Assembly (NCBI GenBank): GCA_946221765.1 | Contig: CAMIMK010000166.1 | Coordinates: 1-6,862, forward strand | DNA length: 6,862 bases | Direction of reading: 5' to 3' | Source: an uncultured Rhodovulum sp. | Lineage (GTDB): Bacteria > Pseudomonadota > Alphaproteobacteria > Rhodobacterales > Rhodobacteraceae | Shown: positions 1-5,685 of the stretch, piece by piece | How the letters are laid out: the number at the start of each line of letters is the position of its first letter | Position numbering within the stretch: the stretch's first letter is position 1 | Position numbers and translations under genes: made by a program | The notes under the pieces: model-generated | The model's database searches: none | Told to the model about the DNA's origin: nothing | What the model saw: the letters and a program-made list of their open reading frames with translations, nothing else

Positions 1-482
1 GCGAGATGGCGGGCGACGTTGCGCACCGAGACCCGCCCGAGTTCGGCCGGCTGCTGCGCCACGTTCGCCGCCGCCGGCGAGGAAGGATCCTCGACGAGCT
101 GCAGCACTTCCGGCGATCCATCGACGCCGTAGGTCCGGATCTCCGTCCGCCCGGCGGCGGTCAGCGCCTGCGTCGCGCCGAGCTGGGGAATGTCCCAGGC
201 CGACCACACCGCGTTGATCGAGCCCTTCTCGGGATATTTCGACAGGATGCCGGTGATCTGGGTGAAGGCGTCCTGCACCGTGTTCGGGATCACGTCGCGG
301 AGCTCGGGCTGAACGATCTCGATCCCGGGGAAGTACTTGATGACATTCACCAGCTGGTCGTAGCGGATCGCGCAGGGCGTCACGCCGTAGAAGCCGTTGA
401 AGACGACGATCCTGCCCTCGCCGCCAAGGTCGCTGACGAGCTGGAGCGCGAGGTCCTTGCCGGGGTGGGTGACGGCCGCGTC
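1..482 (-). pseudogene. Sugar ABC transporter substrate-binding protein, C-terminal part (5' end lost, 3' end off window)
   Basis: Reading the complement from 482 down to 3 gives an uninterrupted frame of about 160 codons. It contains stretches such as HPGKDLALQLV, VVFNGFYGVTPCA, INAVWSAWDIPQLGA, TYGVDGSPEVLQLVED and VAQQPAELGRVSVRNVARHLA. These match the C-terminal half of ribose/polyol-type periplasmic binding proteins (Peripla_BP_4 fold): the VDGSPE hinge-region segment, and the terminal helix that follows 'VAQQP..LGR'. Such proteins capture a sugar or polyol in the periplasm for an RbsABC-like importer. The specific sugar cannot be read from this half. Homologues are about 330-350 aa, so the signal peptide and roughly the first half are missing. 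Homology stops at about 474-486, where a plus-strand dehydrogenase begins. The C-terminus continues past base 1. It is called a pseudogene because no start, signal peptide or N-lobe remains, although an assembly error could also explain the break. Confidence 0.8.
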
Positions 483-486
483 GCCC
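470..486. other. Rearrangement junction joining two truncated divergent genes
   Basis: To the left of this zone the minus strand reads as a sugar-binding protein (GDAAVTHPGKDL). To the right the plus strand reads as an SDR C-terminus (VAPYTATKGAVRNL). The two homologies meet or overlap within about 12 bases, around 474-486, with no start codon, promoter or spacer for either gene. The simplest reading is one deletion between divergently transcribed genes that removed both 5' halves and the promoter region between them. There is no insertion sequence, target duplication or recombinase site at the join. A misassembly would look the same in a single sequence. Confidence 0.7.
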
Positions 487-782
487 CCTACACCGCCACC
501 AAGGGCGCGGTGCGCAACCTCACCCGCGGCATGGCGACGGACTGGGCCCGCCACGGCCTGCAGGTCAACGCCCTCGCGCCGGGCTACTTCGAGACCCCGC
601 TCAACCAGGCCCTCGTCGACGACCCCGCCTTCACCGAATGGCTGGCCAAGCGGACCCCGGCCGGCCGCTGGGGCCGGGTCGACGAACTCGTCGGCGCGGC
701 GGTCTTCCTCGCCTCCGACGCCTCCTCCTTCGTCAACGGACACACGCTCTATGTCGACGGCGGCGTCACCGCGAGCCTCTGA
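480..782 (+). pseudogene. Gluconate 5-dehydrogenase-like short-chain dehydrogenase, C-terminal fragment
   Basis: The last 100 codons match the C-terminal part of SDR enzymes of the IdnO/KduD type, which reduce 5-ketogluconate to gluconate with NAD(P)H. The active-site Tyr and Lys are visible as YTATK just after the join. They are followed by the 'VNALAPGYFETP' loop, 'KRTPAGRWG', and the terminal 'FVNGHTLYVDGG' motif typical of classical SDRs. The family is about 250-255 aa. The Rossmann nucleotide-binding motif, the NNAG motif and the catalytic Ser, all in the first ~150 residues, are absent. An open frame runs through the join from an ATG at position 6, but its first ~155 codons are antisense to the binding-protein gene, so the 258-aa chimera is unlikely to be a working enzyme. 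The 3' end overlaps the gluconokinase start by 32 bp, so this gene was the upstream member of that operon. Confidence 0.82.
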
Positions 783-1293
783 GCCCGCCATCGTGGTCAT
801 GGGCGTCTCCGGCTGCGGCAAGTCCACGGTCGGCGCCGCCCTCGCCGCGGCGCTCGGGCGCCCCTTCCGTGAGGGGGACGCCCTGCACCCGGCCGCGAAC
901 GTGGCCAAGATGGCGGCCGGTATCCCGCTCGAGGACGCCGACCGCTGGCCCTGGCTCGACCGCGTCGCCGCCGCCCTCGCCGGGGGCGGCGTCGTCTCCT
1001 GCTCGGCGCTGAAGCGCAGCTATCGCGACCGCTTGCGCGCCGGCGCCGGGCGGCCGGTCGCCTTCGTGTTCCTGCGCGGCAGCGAGGCGCTCCTCGCCGG
1101 GCGCATGGGCGCGCGCACCGGCCACTTCATGCCGCCCGCGCTGCTGGCGAGCCAGCTCGCCACTCTCGAGGACCCGTCGGGCGAGCCCGGCGCCGTCACC
1201 CTCGACATCGACCGCCCCCTCGCCGTCATCGTCGCCGCCGCGGTCGCGGCCCTCTGTCGCAGCACCGCCCCCGACCCGGAGCCCCACCCATGA
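751..1293 (+). CDS. gntK: Gluconokinase (GntK/IdnK family)
   Basis: This gene encodes a cytosolic kinase that phosphorylates D-gluconate with ATP to 6-phosphogluconate, feeding the Entner-Doudoroff or pentose phosphate route. The 180-residue product is the usual length (~175). It shows the Walker A loop GVSGCGKS (residues 18-25), 'EGDALHP' (41-47, equivalent to DGDxLHP), the 'KM..G.PL.D.DR.PWL' block (53-69), 'CSALKRSYRDRLR' (84-96), the 'GHFM' lid motif (124-127) and 'QLATLEDP' (135-142). The ATG at 751 was chosen because it leaves a short leader before the P-loop, as in E. coli GntK; ATG 799 would start directly at the P-loop. No clear Shine-Dalgarno sequence precedes it. It overlaps the truncated SDR by 32 bp and the next gene by ATGA, which points to translational coupling. 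With the upstream gene broken, its promoter is unknown. Confidence 0.92.
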   Translation: MSTAASPRASEPAIVVMGVSGCGKSTVGAALAAALGRPFREGDALHPAANVAKMAAGIPLEDADRWPWLDRVAAALAGGGVVSCSALKRSYRDRLRAGAGRPVAFVFLRGSEALLAGRMGARTGHFMPPALLASQLATLEDPSGEPGAVTLDIDRPLAVIVAAAVAALCRSTAPDPEPHP

Positions 1294-2222
1294 CCAAGCC
1301 GACCGTCCTGCTGACCGGCGCCTATCCCGCCTGGGATCTCGAAGACCTCGAGGCGCGCTACAAGGTGCTGCGGCTCTGGGAGGCGGCGGACGCCGACGCC
1401 TTGCTCGCCGAGCACGGGCCGGAGGTGCGCGCCATCGCCACCCGCGGCGACCTCGGCGCCTCGGCGGCGCTGATGCGGGCGCTGCCGAAGCTGGAGATCG
1501 TCGCCTGTTACGGCGTCGGCACCGACGCGATCGACCTCGCCCATGCCCGCGGCGCCGGCGTTCGGGTGACGAACACCCCGGACGTCCTCACCGACGATGT
1601 CGCCGACATGGCCATCGCCCTGCTCCTCGCCGCCGCCCGCCTGATCCCGCAGGGCGACGCCGAGGTCCGCCGCGGCGGCTGGGCAATGCCGCTCACCACC
1701 CGTGTCTCCGGCAAGGCGGTCGGCATCGTTGGCATGGGCCGGATCGGCACCGCGGTGGCGAAGCGGCTCGCCGGCTTCGACTGCGACATCGCCTATTTCG
1801 GGCGCAACCCGCGCGAGGGCCTGCCCTACGCCTTCGAGCCCGACCTCCGCGCCCTCGCCCGGCGCTCGGAGTTCCTGGTCCTCACCCTTGCCGCCAGCGA
1901 CGCCACCCGCGGCCTCGTCGACGCCGCCGTGATCGAGCCCCTCGGGCCGGAGGGCATCCTCGTCAACGTCTCGCGCGGCTCGACCGTCGACGAACCGGCG
2001 CTCCTCGCCGCTCTGGAAGGCCACAGGATCAGGGCCGCCGGCCTCGACGTCTTCCTGAACGAGCCCGGCATCGACCCGCGCTTTGTGACCCTGCCGAACG
2101 TCGCCCTCGCCCCGCACCATGCCTCGGGCACGGTCGAGACCCGCAAGGCGATGGGCCAGCTCGTCCGCGACAACCTCGCCGCCCATTTCGAGGGCCGCGC
2201 TCTCGTCACTCCTGTGGGCTGA
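1290..2222 (+). CDS. D-isomer-specific 2-hydroxyacid dehydrogenase (glyoxylate/hydroxypyruvate or 2-ketogluconate reductase type)
   Basis: The 310-aa product fits the family length. It carries the nucleotide-binding motif GMGRIG (148-153), 'YGVGTDAIDL' (74-83), 'TNTPDVLTDDVADMAIALLL' (94-113), and catalytic Arg229 (VSRGS), Glu258 (NEP) and His276 (APHHAS). At the end of the second Rossmann strand it has 'YFGRNPRE' (169-176). A basic residue there, instead of the acidic one of NAD-specific members, suggests NADPH preference. The sequence is closest in style to plant HPR2 and bacterial GhrB. These reduce glyoxylate and hydroxypyruvate, and GhrB/TkrA enzymes also reduce 2-ketogluconate to gluconate. 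The start overlaps the gluconokinase stop (ATGA), so the two are co-translated. Next to a gluconokinase and an IdnO remnant, 2-ketogluconate reduction is the attractive role, but that is inferred from context. Leucine codons favour CTC (24 CTC against 13 CTG), unlike the phosphate genes to the right. Confidence 0.9.
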   Translation: MTKPTVLLTGAYPAWDLEDLEARYKVLRLWEAADADALLAEHGPEVRAIATRGDLGASAALMRALPKLEIVACYGVGTDAIDLAHARGAGVRVTNTPDVLTDDVADMAIALLLAAARLIPQGDAEVRRGGWAMPLTTRVSGKAVGIVGMGRIGTAVAKRLAGFDCDIAYFGRNPREGLPYAFEPDLRALARRSEFLVLTLAASDATRGLVDAAVIEPLGPEGILVNVSRGSTVDEPALLAALEGHRIRAAGLDVFLNEPGIDPRFVTLPNVALAPHHASGTVETRKAMGQLVRDNLAAHFEGRALVTPVG

Positions 2223-2226
2223 GTGC

Positions 2227-2242
2227 CGCTGCTCTGGCAGCG
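2227..2242 (+). terminator. Small GC-rich hairpin after the gluconate operon (weak terminator candidate)
   Basis: CGCTGC and GCAGCG form a 6-bp stem closed by a TCTG tetraloop, starting 5 bases after the dehydrogenase stop codon. No T-run follows, so intrinsic termination is uncertain. No better hairpin was seen before the AT-rich tract. Confidence 0.3.
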
Positions 2243-2368
2243 CAGTCGCCGCAAACACCGCCGTTTGGAGCCTGTCGGGTTCGATGGGGTTCCTTTGGGC
2301 CACCTGTTGAGCGTATTCGTGGATCGATGCCTGAGATAAGATATTGGAAATTTATTCTATCATAAAAT

Positions 2369-2435
2369 ATCAAATGCCTGATTTTCAAATAATTAAACGC
2401 ATGAATGCATTCATATAAATCAAATATACGATTGT
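2369..2435 (+). repeat. Imperfect 17-bp direct repeat flanking the palindrome
   Basis: The copies at 2369-2385 (ATCAAATGCCTGATTTT) and 2419-2435 (ATCAAATATACGATTGT) agree at 12 of 17 positions and start exactly 50 bp apart, close to five helical turns. Each contains a dyad of the form ATC-N8-GAT. The same-face spacing would suit a cooperatively bound regulator. AT-rich composition raises the chance-match rate, so this is tentative. Confidence 0.35.
2401..2414. repeat. Perfect 14-bp palindrome (possible operator)
   Basis: ATGAATGCATTCAT equals its own reverse complement over all 14 bases. It sits in the middle of the AT-rich tract, 180 bp upstream of the PstS-like start. Its size suits a homodimeric helix-turn-helix regulator. 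It has no T-tract and no long GC stem, so it is not a terminator. Confidence 0.4.
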
Positions 2436-2525
2436 ATTACATTCTCCATGCTCGATATATCTCCCCCCAAGTTCGCCCCTTCATGCGGTGACGCCGGCCT
2501 GCGGGGATCCTGCGAGCGCGGAATT

Positions 2526-2543
2526 CTGTCACAGTCTTGTTAT
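2526..2543 (+). promoter_or_regulatory. Candidate Pho box (PhoB-binding site)
   Basis: CTGTCAC (2526-2532), a 4-bp spacer, then TTGTTAT (2537-2543) reproduces the PhoB arrangement of two CTGTCAT-like 7-mers on an 11-bp period. The first half differs from CTGTCAT at one position and the second at two. A weaker third unit, GTGTCGT (2547-2553), follows. The box ends 50 bp before the PstS-like ATG. A -10-like TAACGA (2554-2559) lies about 10 bp downstream, where PhoB-activated promoters place it. This predicts induction under phosphate starvation, in keeping with the two genes that follow. Confidence 0.6.
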
Positions 2544-2583
2544 CCAGTGTCGTTAACGAGTCCGTCGTGGATTTCTGACTCCT

Positions 2584-2589
2584 GGAGGA
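2584..2589 (+). promoter_or_regulatory. Strong ribosome binding site of the PstS-like gene
   Basis: GGAGGA lies 4 bases before the ATG at 2594. It is the strongest Shine-Dalgarno sequence in the window and fixes this start, even though it gives an unusually long segment before the hydrophobic helix. Confidence 0.75.
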
Positions 2590-2593
2590 ACCA

Positions 2594-3709
2594 ATGGGCA
2601 TTGAGGATTCGGAGGGGTTCAATGTCGTCGGGAAACCCTGGAGCCTCGGACGGCGGATAGCGACCGCCGCAGTGGTCTTTGTGGGTATCGGGTTCCTCGT
2701 CTTCGCTGTGGCGGGAAGCAATACCGAGGGACGGCTGGCCGGGGCGGGATCGACGCTGGCGGATCCCATCCTGCAAAGGGTTTCGACCTCCTATCAAGGC
2801 TACCTCGCCGCAGACCGTGTCGATGTGGCCCGACAGGACGGGCAGAGCGGTGACTGGACGGGCGGGGCCAGCGCGCTCGACTATGACCCGGTGGGCTCGG
2901 TCGGCGGGCTGTTGCGGCTGAGCGATCCTGCCATCACCTTCGCCGTGACCGAGATCCCGCTCTCGGCGGAAGAGCTGGCGGCACAGGAAAAGGTGCAGTT
3001 CCCGCTGATCCTCGGGGCCGCGGCGCCGGTGGCGAACCTCGATCTGGGGGGCGGCGACCTGACGCTGGATGCGACGGTGCTCGCCGCCATCTACAGCGGA
3101 CAGATCACCACCTGGTCTGACCCGGCGATCGCGGCGCTGAACCCCGGCATGAGCCTGCCGGACCAGCCGATTGCCGTGCGCTATCGCCGTGACGGATCGG
3201 GCACGACCTGGACCTTCACCGGCTATCTGGCGCAGGCCGCGGCCTGGCCCGTGGGGCAGGTCGCCCAGGCCGAATGGGCCGTCGGCGAAGGGGCCGAGGG
3301 CAGCCGTGGCCTCATCGAGGCGGTCAAGGCCACGCCCGGTGCCATCGGCTATTCCGAGGTCGGCCAGGCCCGCCGCGCGGGGCTTGCCGTCATCCGGCTG
3401 GTCAATGGCTCGGGCCAGACAGAGTCCCCCTCGGTCGCCACGGTCCGCGCCGCGGCGATGGCGAGCCATTGGGAGGCGGGGCAGCAGGTCGCGGCCGCCT
3501 CGGCCACGGCGGGCTGGCCGATGACCGCAACCGTCAATGTCGTGATGCGTGCGGACGATCCGCAGAACGACAGGGCTCTGGCCTTCTTCCGCTATTTCTA
3601 TGCGGAGGCGGCCCGCCAGGCCGATGCGCTTGGCTATGTTCCGCTTCCCCCGGACGTCGTGACCGAAATCGAGGCCTACTGGGCCGGCACCCTCATCGAG
3701 CAATCCTGA
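2594..3709 (+). CDS. PstS-like phosphate-binding protein with N-terminal membrane segment
   Basis: The 371-aa product aligns along its length with PstS, the periplasmic phosphate-binding protein. Seen in order are 'GAGSTLADP' (50-58, Thr54), 'PVGSVGGLLRL' (99-109, Ser102), 'FAVTEIPLS' (116-124), 'QFPLILG' (135-141), 'AIYSGQITTWSDPAIAALNP' (165-184), 'RRDGSGTT' (198-205), 'WAVGEGAEGSRG' (228-239), 'TPGAIGYSE' (247-255) and 'FFRYFY' (331-336). By alignment, Arg198, Ser202, Gly203 and Thr204 correspond to E. coli Arg135, Ser139, Gly140 and Thr141. The position of E. coli Asp56 is Glu120 here. About 20 extra residues (80-100) precede the Ser102 loop. The N-terminus has 21 soluble residues ending in GRR, then a hydrophobic helix (~24-40). 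AVA at 38-40 could be a signal peptidase site; otherwise the protein stays anchored and faces the periplasm. There is no lipobox. Next, 35 bp away, is a Na/Pi cotransporter rather than pstCAB. Confidence 0.87.
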   Translation: MGIEDSEGFNVVGKPWSLGRRIATAAVVFVGIGFLVFAVAGSNTEGRLAGAGSTLADPILQRVSTSYQGYLAADRVDVARQDGQSGDWTGGASALDYDPVGSVGGLLRLSDPAITFAVTEIPLSAEELAAQEKVQFPLILGAAAPVANLDLGGGDLTLDATVLAAIYSGQITTWSDPAIAALNPGMSLPDQPIAVRYRRDGSGTTWTFTGYLAQAAAWPVGQVAQAEWAVGEGAEGSRGLIEAVKATPGAIGYSEVGQARRAGLAVIRLVNGSGQTESPSVATVRAAAMASHWEAGQQVAAASATAGWPMTATVNVVMRADDPQNDRALAFFRYFYAEAARQADALGYVPLPPDVVTEIEAYWAGTLIEQS

Positions 3710-3744
3710 TCGGGCGCGCGGCGCTCTCAGCCTAAGGTGGTATC

Positions 3745-5475
3745 GTGGAAGTCGATCTGTTCAAGGAAATCATTGTTCCGGTGATCGGGGGATTGGGCAT
3801 ATTCCTCCTGGGCCTGGAATTCATGGCAAGCGGCATTCAGGCGCTGTCCGTCAACAAGATGCGCGAATGGCTGGCCAGGATGGCCGGTACGCCGATCAAG
3901 GGGGTAATGGCCGGCACGATCATCACCGGCATCATCCAGTCGTCGACCGCGATGACGGTCATGACCGTGGGCCTCGTGAACGCCGGCGTTCTGGGCCTGC
4001 GCTCGGCCATTTCGGTCATCATGGGGGCCAATATCGGCACGACGCTCGGCAACGGGCTGATCGCGCTGCCGCTGGGGCCGCTCGGCCTGCTGTTCGGCGG
4101 CATCTTCGCGACCGTCTATTGCTTCGCCAAGTCGGACAGGGTGCGCAACATCTCGCTGGCGTCGCTGGGCTTCGCGCTGATCTTCTACGGGCTGAACCTG
4201 ATGACGGGCGGCCTGAAGCCGCTGCGCAAGATGCCCCAGGTGCTGGACATGATCCAGACGCTCGACGCGAGCACCTTCGGCGGCGTGGTCCTCTGCGTGC
4301 TGATCGCGGCGCTGATCACCGCGCTGATCCACTCCTCCTCGGCCACCATCGGCATCGTGATGGGTCTGGGCGCCTCGGGCATCCTGTCGTGGGAAACCGC
4401 CATCGCCTTTGCGGTGGGCGCCGACCTCGGCACCACGGTGACCTCGTGGATCGCGTCCCTGAACCTGTCGAAGAACGCCAAGCGCACGGCCTATGCCCAT
4501 ATCGCCTTCAACTTCATCGGCGTGGCGGTGGTGCTGGCGCTGTTCTTCCCGGCGATCTGGCTCCTGAAATCGGTCATGGGCATCTGGGGCATCGACCCGG
4601 GCGCGGTGGTCATGATCGATGGCCACGAGACCTATCCGGGCGTTCCGATCGTCATCGGCGTGTTCTCGATCGTCTTCAACATCTTCAACGTGCTGATCCT
4701 CTTCCCCTTCCTGAACACCTTCGACCGGATTCTGTCGCGGGTCGGCCATACCAGCGACGAGGACGACGAGGACTATTCGATCCCCCGCTTCCTGGACCGC
4801 AAGCTGATCGCGGACTTCAACGCGGCCCTGCCGGCCGTCCGCCAGGAGGCCCAGCGGTCGCTGCAGGCGGGGGCGGTCTTCCTCGACATCGCCCGCGACC
4901 GGAAGGGCGCGCCCAAGGATCCGGTCGAGCACCATGCCGCGACCGACCAGCTTGGCCGGGAAATCCGGTCCTATTCGGCGCAGCTGTTCCAGGACGGGCT
5001 GTCACGGGACCAGCTGGATCTGGTGGCCTCGCTGATCGAGGAGGTGGACTTCACCTCGGCCCTGTCGGAATCGCTCTACCAGATCGCCCGCCGGGTGAAG
5101 CGCGAGCCCTTCTCGGAGGCGGCGCGCGAGGTGCTGGGTCTGGGGCTGGAGCGGCTGGACCAGGCGATGAACGCGGTCCTGTTCCCGGACGGGGTCAACC
5201 CGCGGATGCCGGCCGGCCACAGTGTGGTGCCGGGGGTCGAGGACCTGCGCTGGAGGGCCCTGCAGAGCAAGGATGTCACCGCCGGCGAGAAGGGCGCGCT
5301 GATCGCGCTGCTCGGCTCGATCGAGCGGGCCGAGGGGCTGATCGAGCGCATCCGTGCCGAGCGTGCCTCGGTGGACCGCAGCGCGATCCAGCGTTCGATC
5401 ACCCCGCCGGCACGGACGCCGTCGGCGGGTCGTGACAATGACCAGCTGTTGGGTTCGGCAGTTCCCGCCGAGTGA
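3745..5475 (+). CDS. Na+/phosphate cotransporter (NptA/YjbB family) with C-terminal PhoU-like region
   Basis: The 576-aa protein imports (or, in some relatives, exports) inorganic phosphate coupled to Na+ at the inner membrane. Two inverted Na_Pi_cotrans repeats are clear: 'GIIQSSTAMTVMTVGLVNAG' (62-81) with 'GANIGTT' (94-100), and 'ALIHSSSATIGIVMGLGASG' (193-212) with 'GADLGTT' (225-231). The membrane part ends near residue 330 after 'NIFNVLILFPFLNTFDRIL'. An acidic linker (337-344) leads to a soluble, mostly helical region (~350-545) resembling the PhoU-like domain that many family members carry. The start is GTG at 3745, preceded by AAGG (3734-3737). It lies 35 bp after the PstS-like gene with no terminator between, so the two form one transcription unit, probably under the Pho box. 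The second repeat has His196 where the first has Gln65. Leucine codons are mainly CTG. Confidence 0.92.
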   Translation: MEVDLFKEIIVPVIGGLGIFLLGLEFMASGIQALSVNKMREWLARMAGTPIKGVMAGTIITGIIQSSTAMTVMTVGLVNAGVLGLRSAISVIMGANIGTTLGNGLIALPLGPLGLLFGGIFATVYCFAKSDRVRNISLASLGFALIFYGLNLMTGGLKPLRKMPQVLDMIQTLDASTFGGVVLCVLIAALITALIHSSSATIGIVMGLGASGILSWETAIAFAVGADLGTTVTSWIASLNLSKNAKRTAYAHIAFNFIGVAVVLALFFPAIWLLKSVMGIWGIDPGAVVMIDGHETYPGVPIVIGVFSIVFNIFNVLILFPFLNTFDRILSRVGHTSDEDDEDYSIPRFLDRKLIADFNAALPAVRQEAQRSLQAGAVFLDIARDRKGAPKDPVEHHAATDQLGREIRSYSAQLFQDGLSRDQLDLVASLIEEVDFTSALSESLYQIARRVKREPFSEAAREVLGLGLERLDQAMNAVLFPDGVNPRMPAGHSVVPGVEDLRWRALQSKDVTAGEKGALIALLGSIERAEGLIERIRAERASVDRSAIQRSITPPARTPSAGRDNDQLLGSAVPAE

Positions 5476-5484
5476 CGAGGACCT

Positions 5485-5519
5485 GTCCCGGGCCGGCACG
5501 GCACGTGTCGGCCCGGGAC
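5485..5519 (+). terminator. Strong hairpin terminator after the phosphate unit
   Basis: GTCCCGGGCCG (5485-5495) and its exact complement (5509-5519) form 11 bp. A G-U pair and three more pairs extend the stem to 15 bp with a 5-base loop (GGCAC). It begins 9 bases after the Na/Pi transporter stop. No T-run follows, as is common for GC-rich alphaproteobacterial terminators. Confidence 0.7.
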
Positions 5520-5605
5520 CGGGACTGGCGGGAATATGCATCCGCCTTCCGTGCTGCGGGCGGCTCCCGACAGGGACGCCGCCCGCGCGCGCCCGCCGGA
5601 CCGAT

Positions 5606-5642
5606 CCTTGCCGGACACCGCCTGTCCCCGTCCGTGGCAAGG
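5606..5642. repeat. Nested stem-loop in the gap between the terminator and the patatin remnant
   Basis: CCTTGCC (5606-5612) pairs with GGCAAGG (5636-5642). Directly inside it GGACA (5613-5617) pairs with TGTCC (5623-5627), leaving an 8-base bulge on the 3' side. The sequence then reads TCCTTT. It may be a structured remnant or a weak second terminator. I see nothing else supportable in 5520-5685. Confidence 0.3.
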
Positions 5643-5685
5643 TCCTTTCGTCAGCGCAGGTTTGTGGCTGGCCCTGCTGGGCGAT

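Larger units (their letters stand above)
2223..2593 (+). promoter_or_regulatory. Intergenic regulatory region with an AT-rich core
   Basis: These 371 bases hold no credible gene. The first ~100 bases have normal GC. Positions 2341-2460 fall to about 24% GC (29 of 120), which is very unusual for this DNA. That core holds a 14-bp palindrome and an imperfect direct repeat. A poor sigma70-like pair can be drawn inside it (TTGTAT at 2432-2437, ATATAT at 2455-2460, 17-bp spacer), but AT-rich DNA produces such matches by chance. GC recovers at 2461-2525, followed by the Pho box candidate and a strong ribosome binding site for the PstS-like gene. The tract could be a curved or H-NS/MucR-type silencer-binding region, or the seam between two blocks of different origin. 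Confidence 0.6.

Noticed and set aside
6..782. A 258-aa open frame running from an ATG at position 6 through the SDR end
   Set aside because: Its first ~155 codons are antisense to the sugar-binding protein reading frame and resemble no SDR N-terminus. Only the last 100 codons are coding. It is a product of the join, not a natural fusion.
1020..2303. Long minus-strand open frame of 427 codons under the kinase and dehydrogenase
   Set aside because: It is a high-GC shadow of two well-identified plus-strand genes, low-complexity and rich in Arg/Gly/Ala, with no recognisable motif.
2223..2310. A possible transposase tail or short minus-strand gene start after the dehydrogenase (reading MAQRNPIEPDR on the complement)
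   Set aside because: No transposase motif, terminal repeats or target duplication could be found, and the frame continues only as antisense to the dehydrogenase.
2339..2370. Short hairpin GATAT/ATATC with an inner TTTAT/ATAAA
   Set aside because: A/T-only stems of 5 bp with a bulge are expected by chance in 24% GC DNA.
3727..4935. Long minus-strand open frame of 402 codons opposite the Na/Pi transporter
   Set aside because: The product is rich in Asp, His, Arg and Gln from antisense codons, with no domain. The plus-strand frame has clear family motifs.
3867..5435. A 522-codon plus-strand frame overlapping the transporter in another phase
   Set aside because: Low-complexity Arg/Gly/His/Pro text typical of an out-of-frame reading of high-GC coding DNA.
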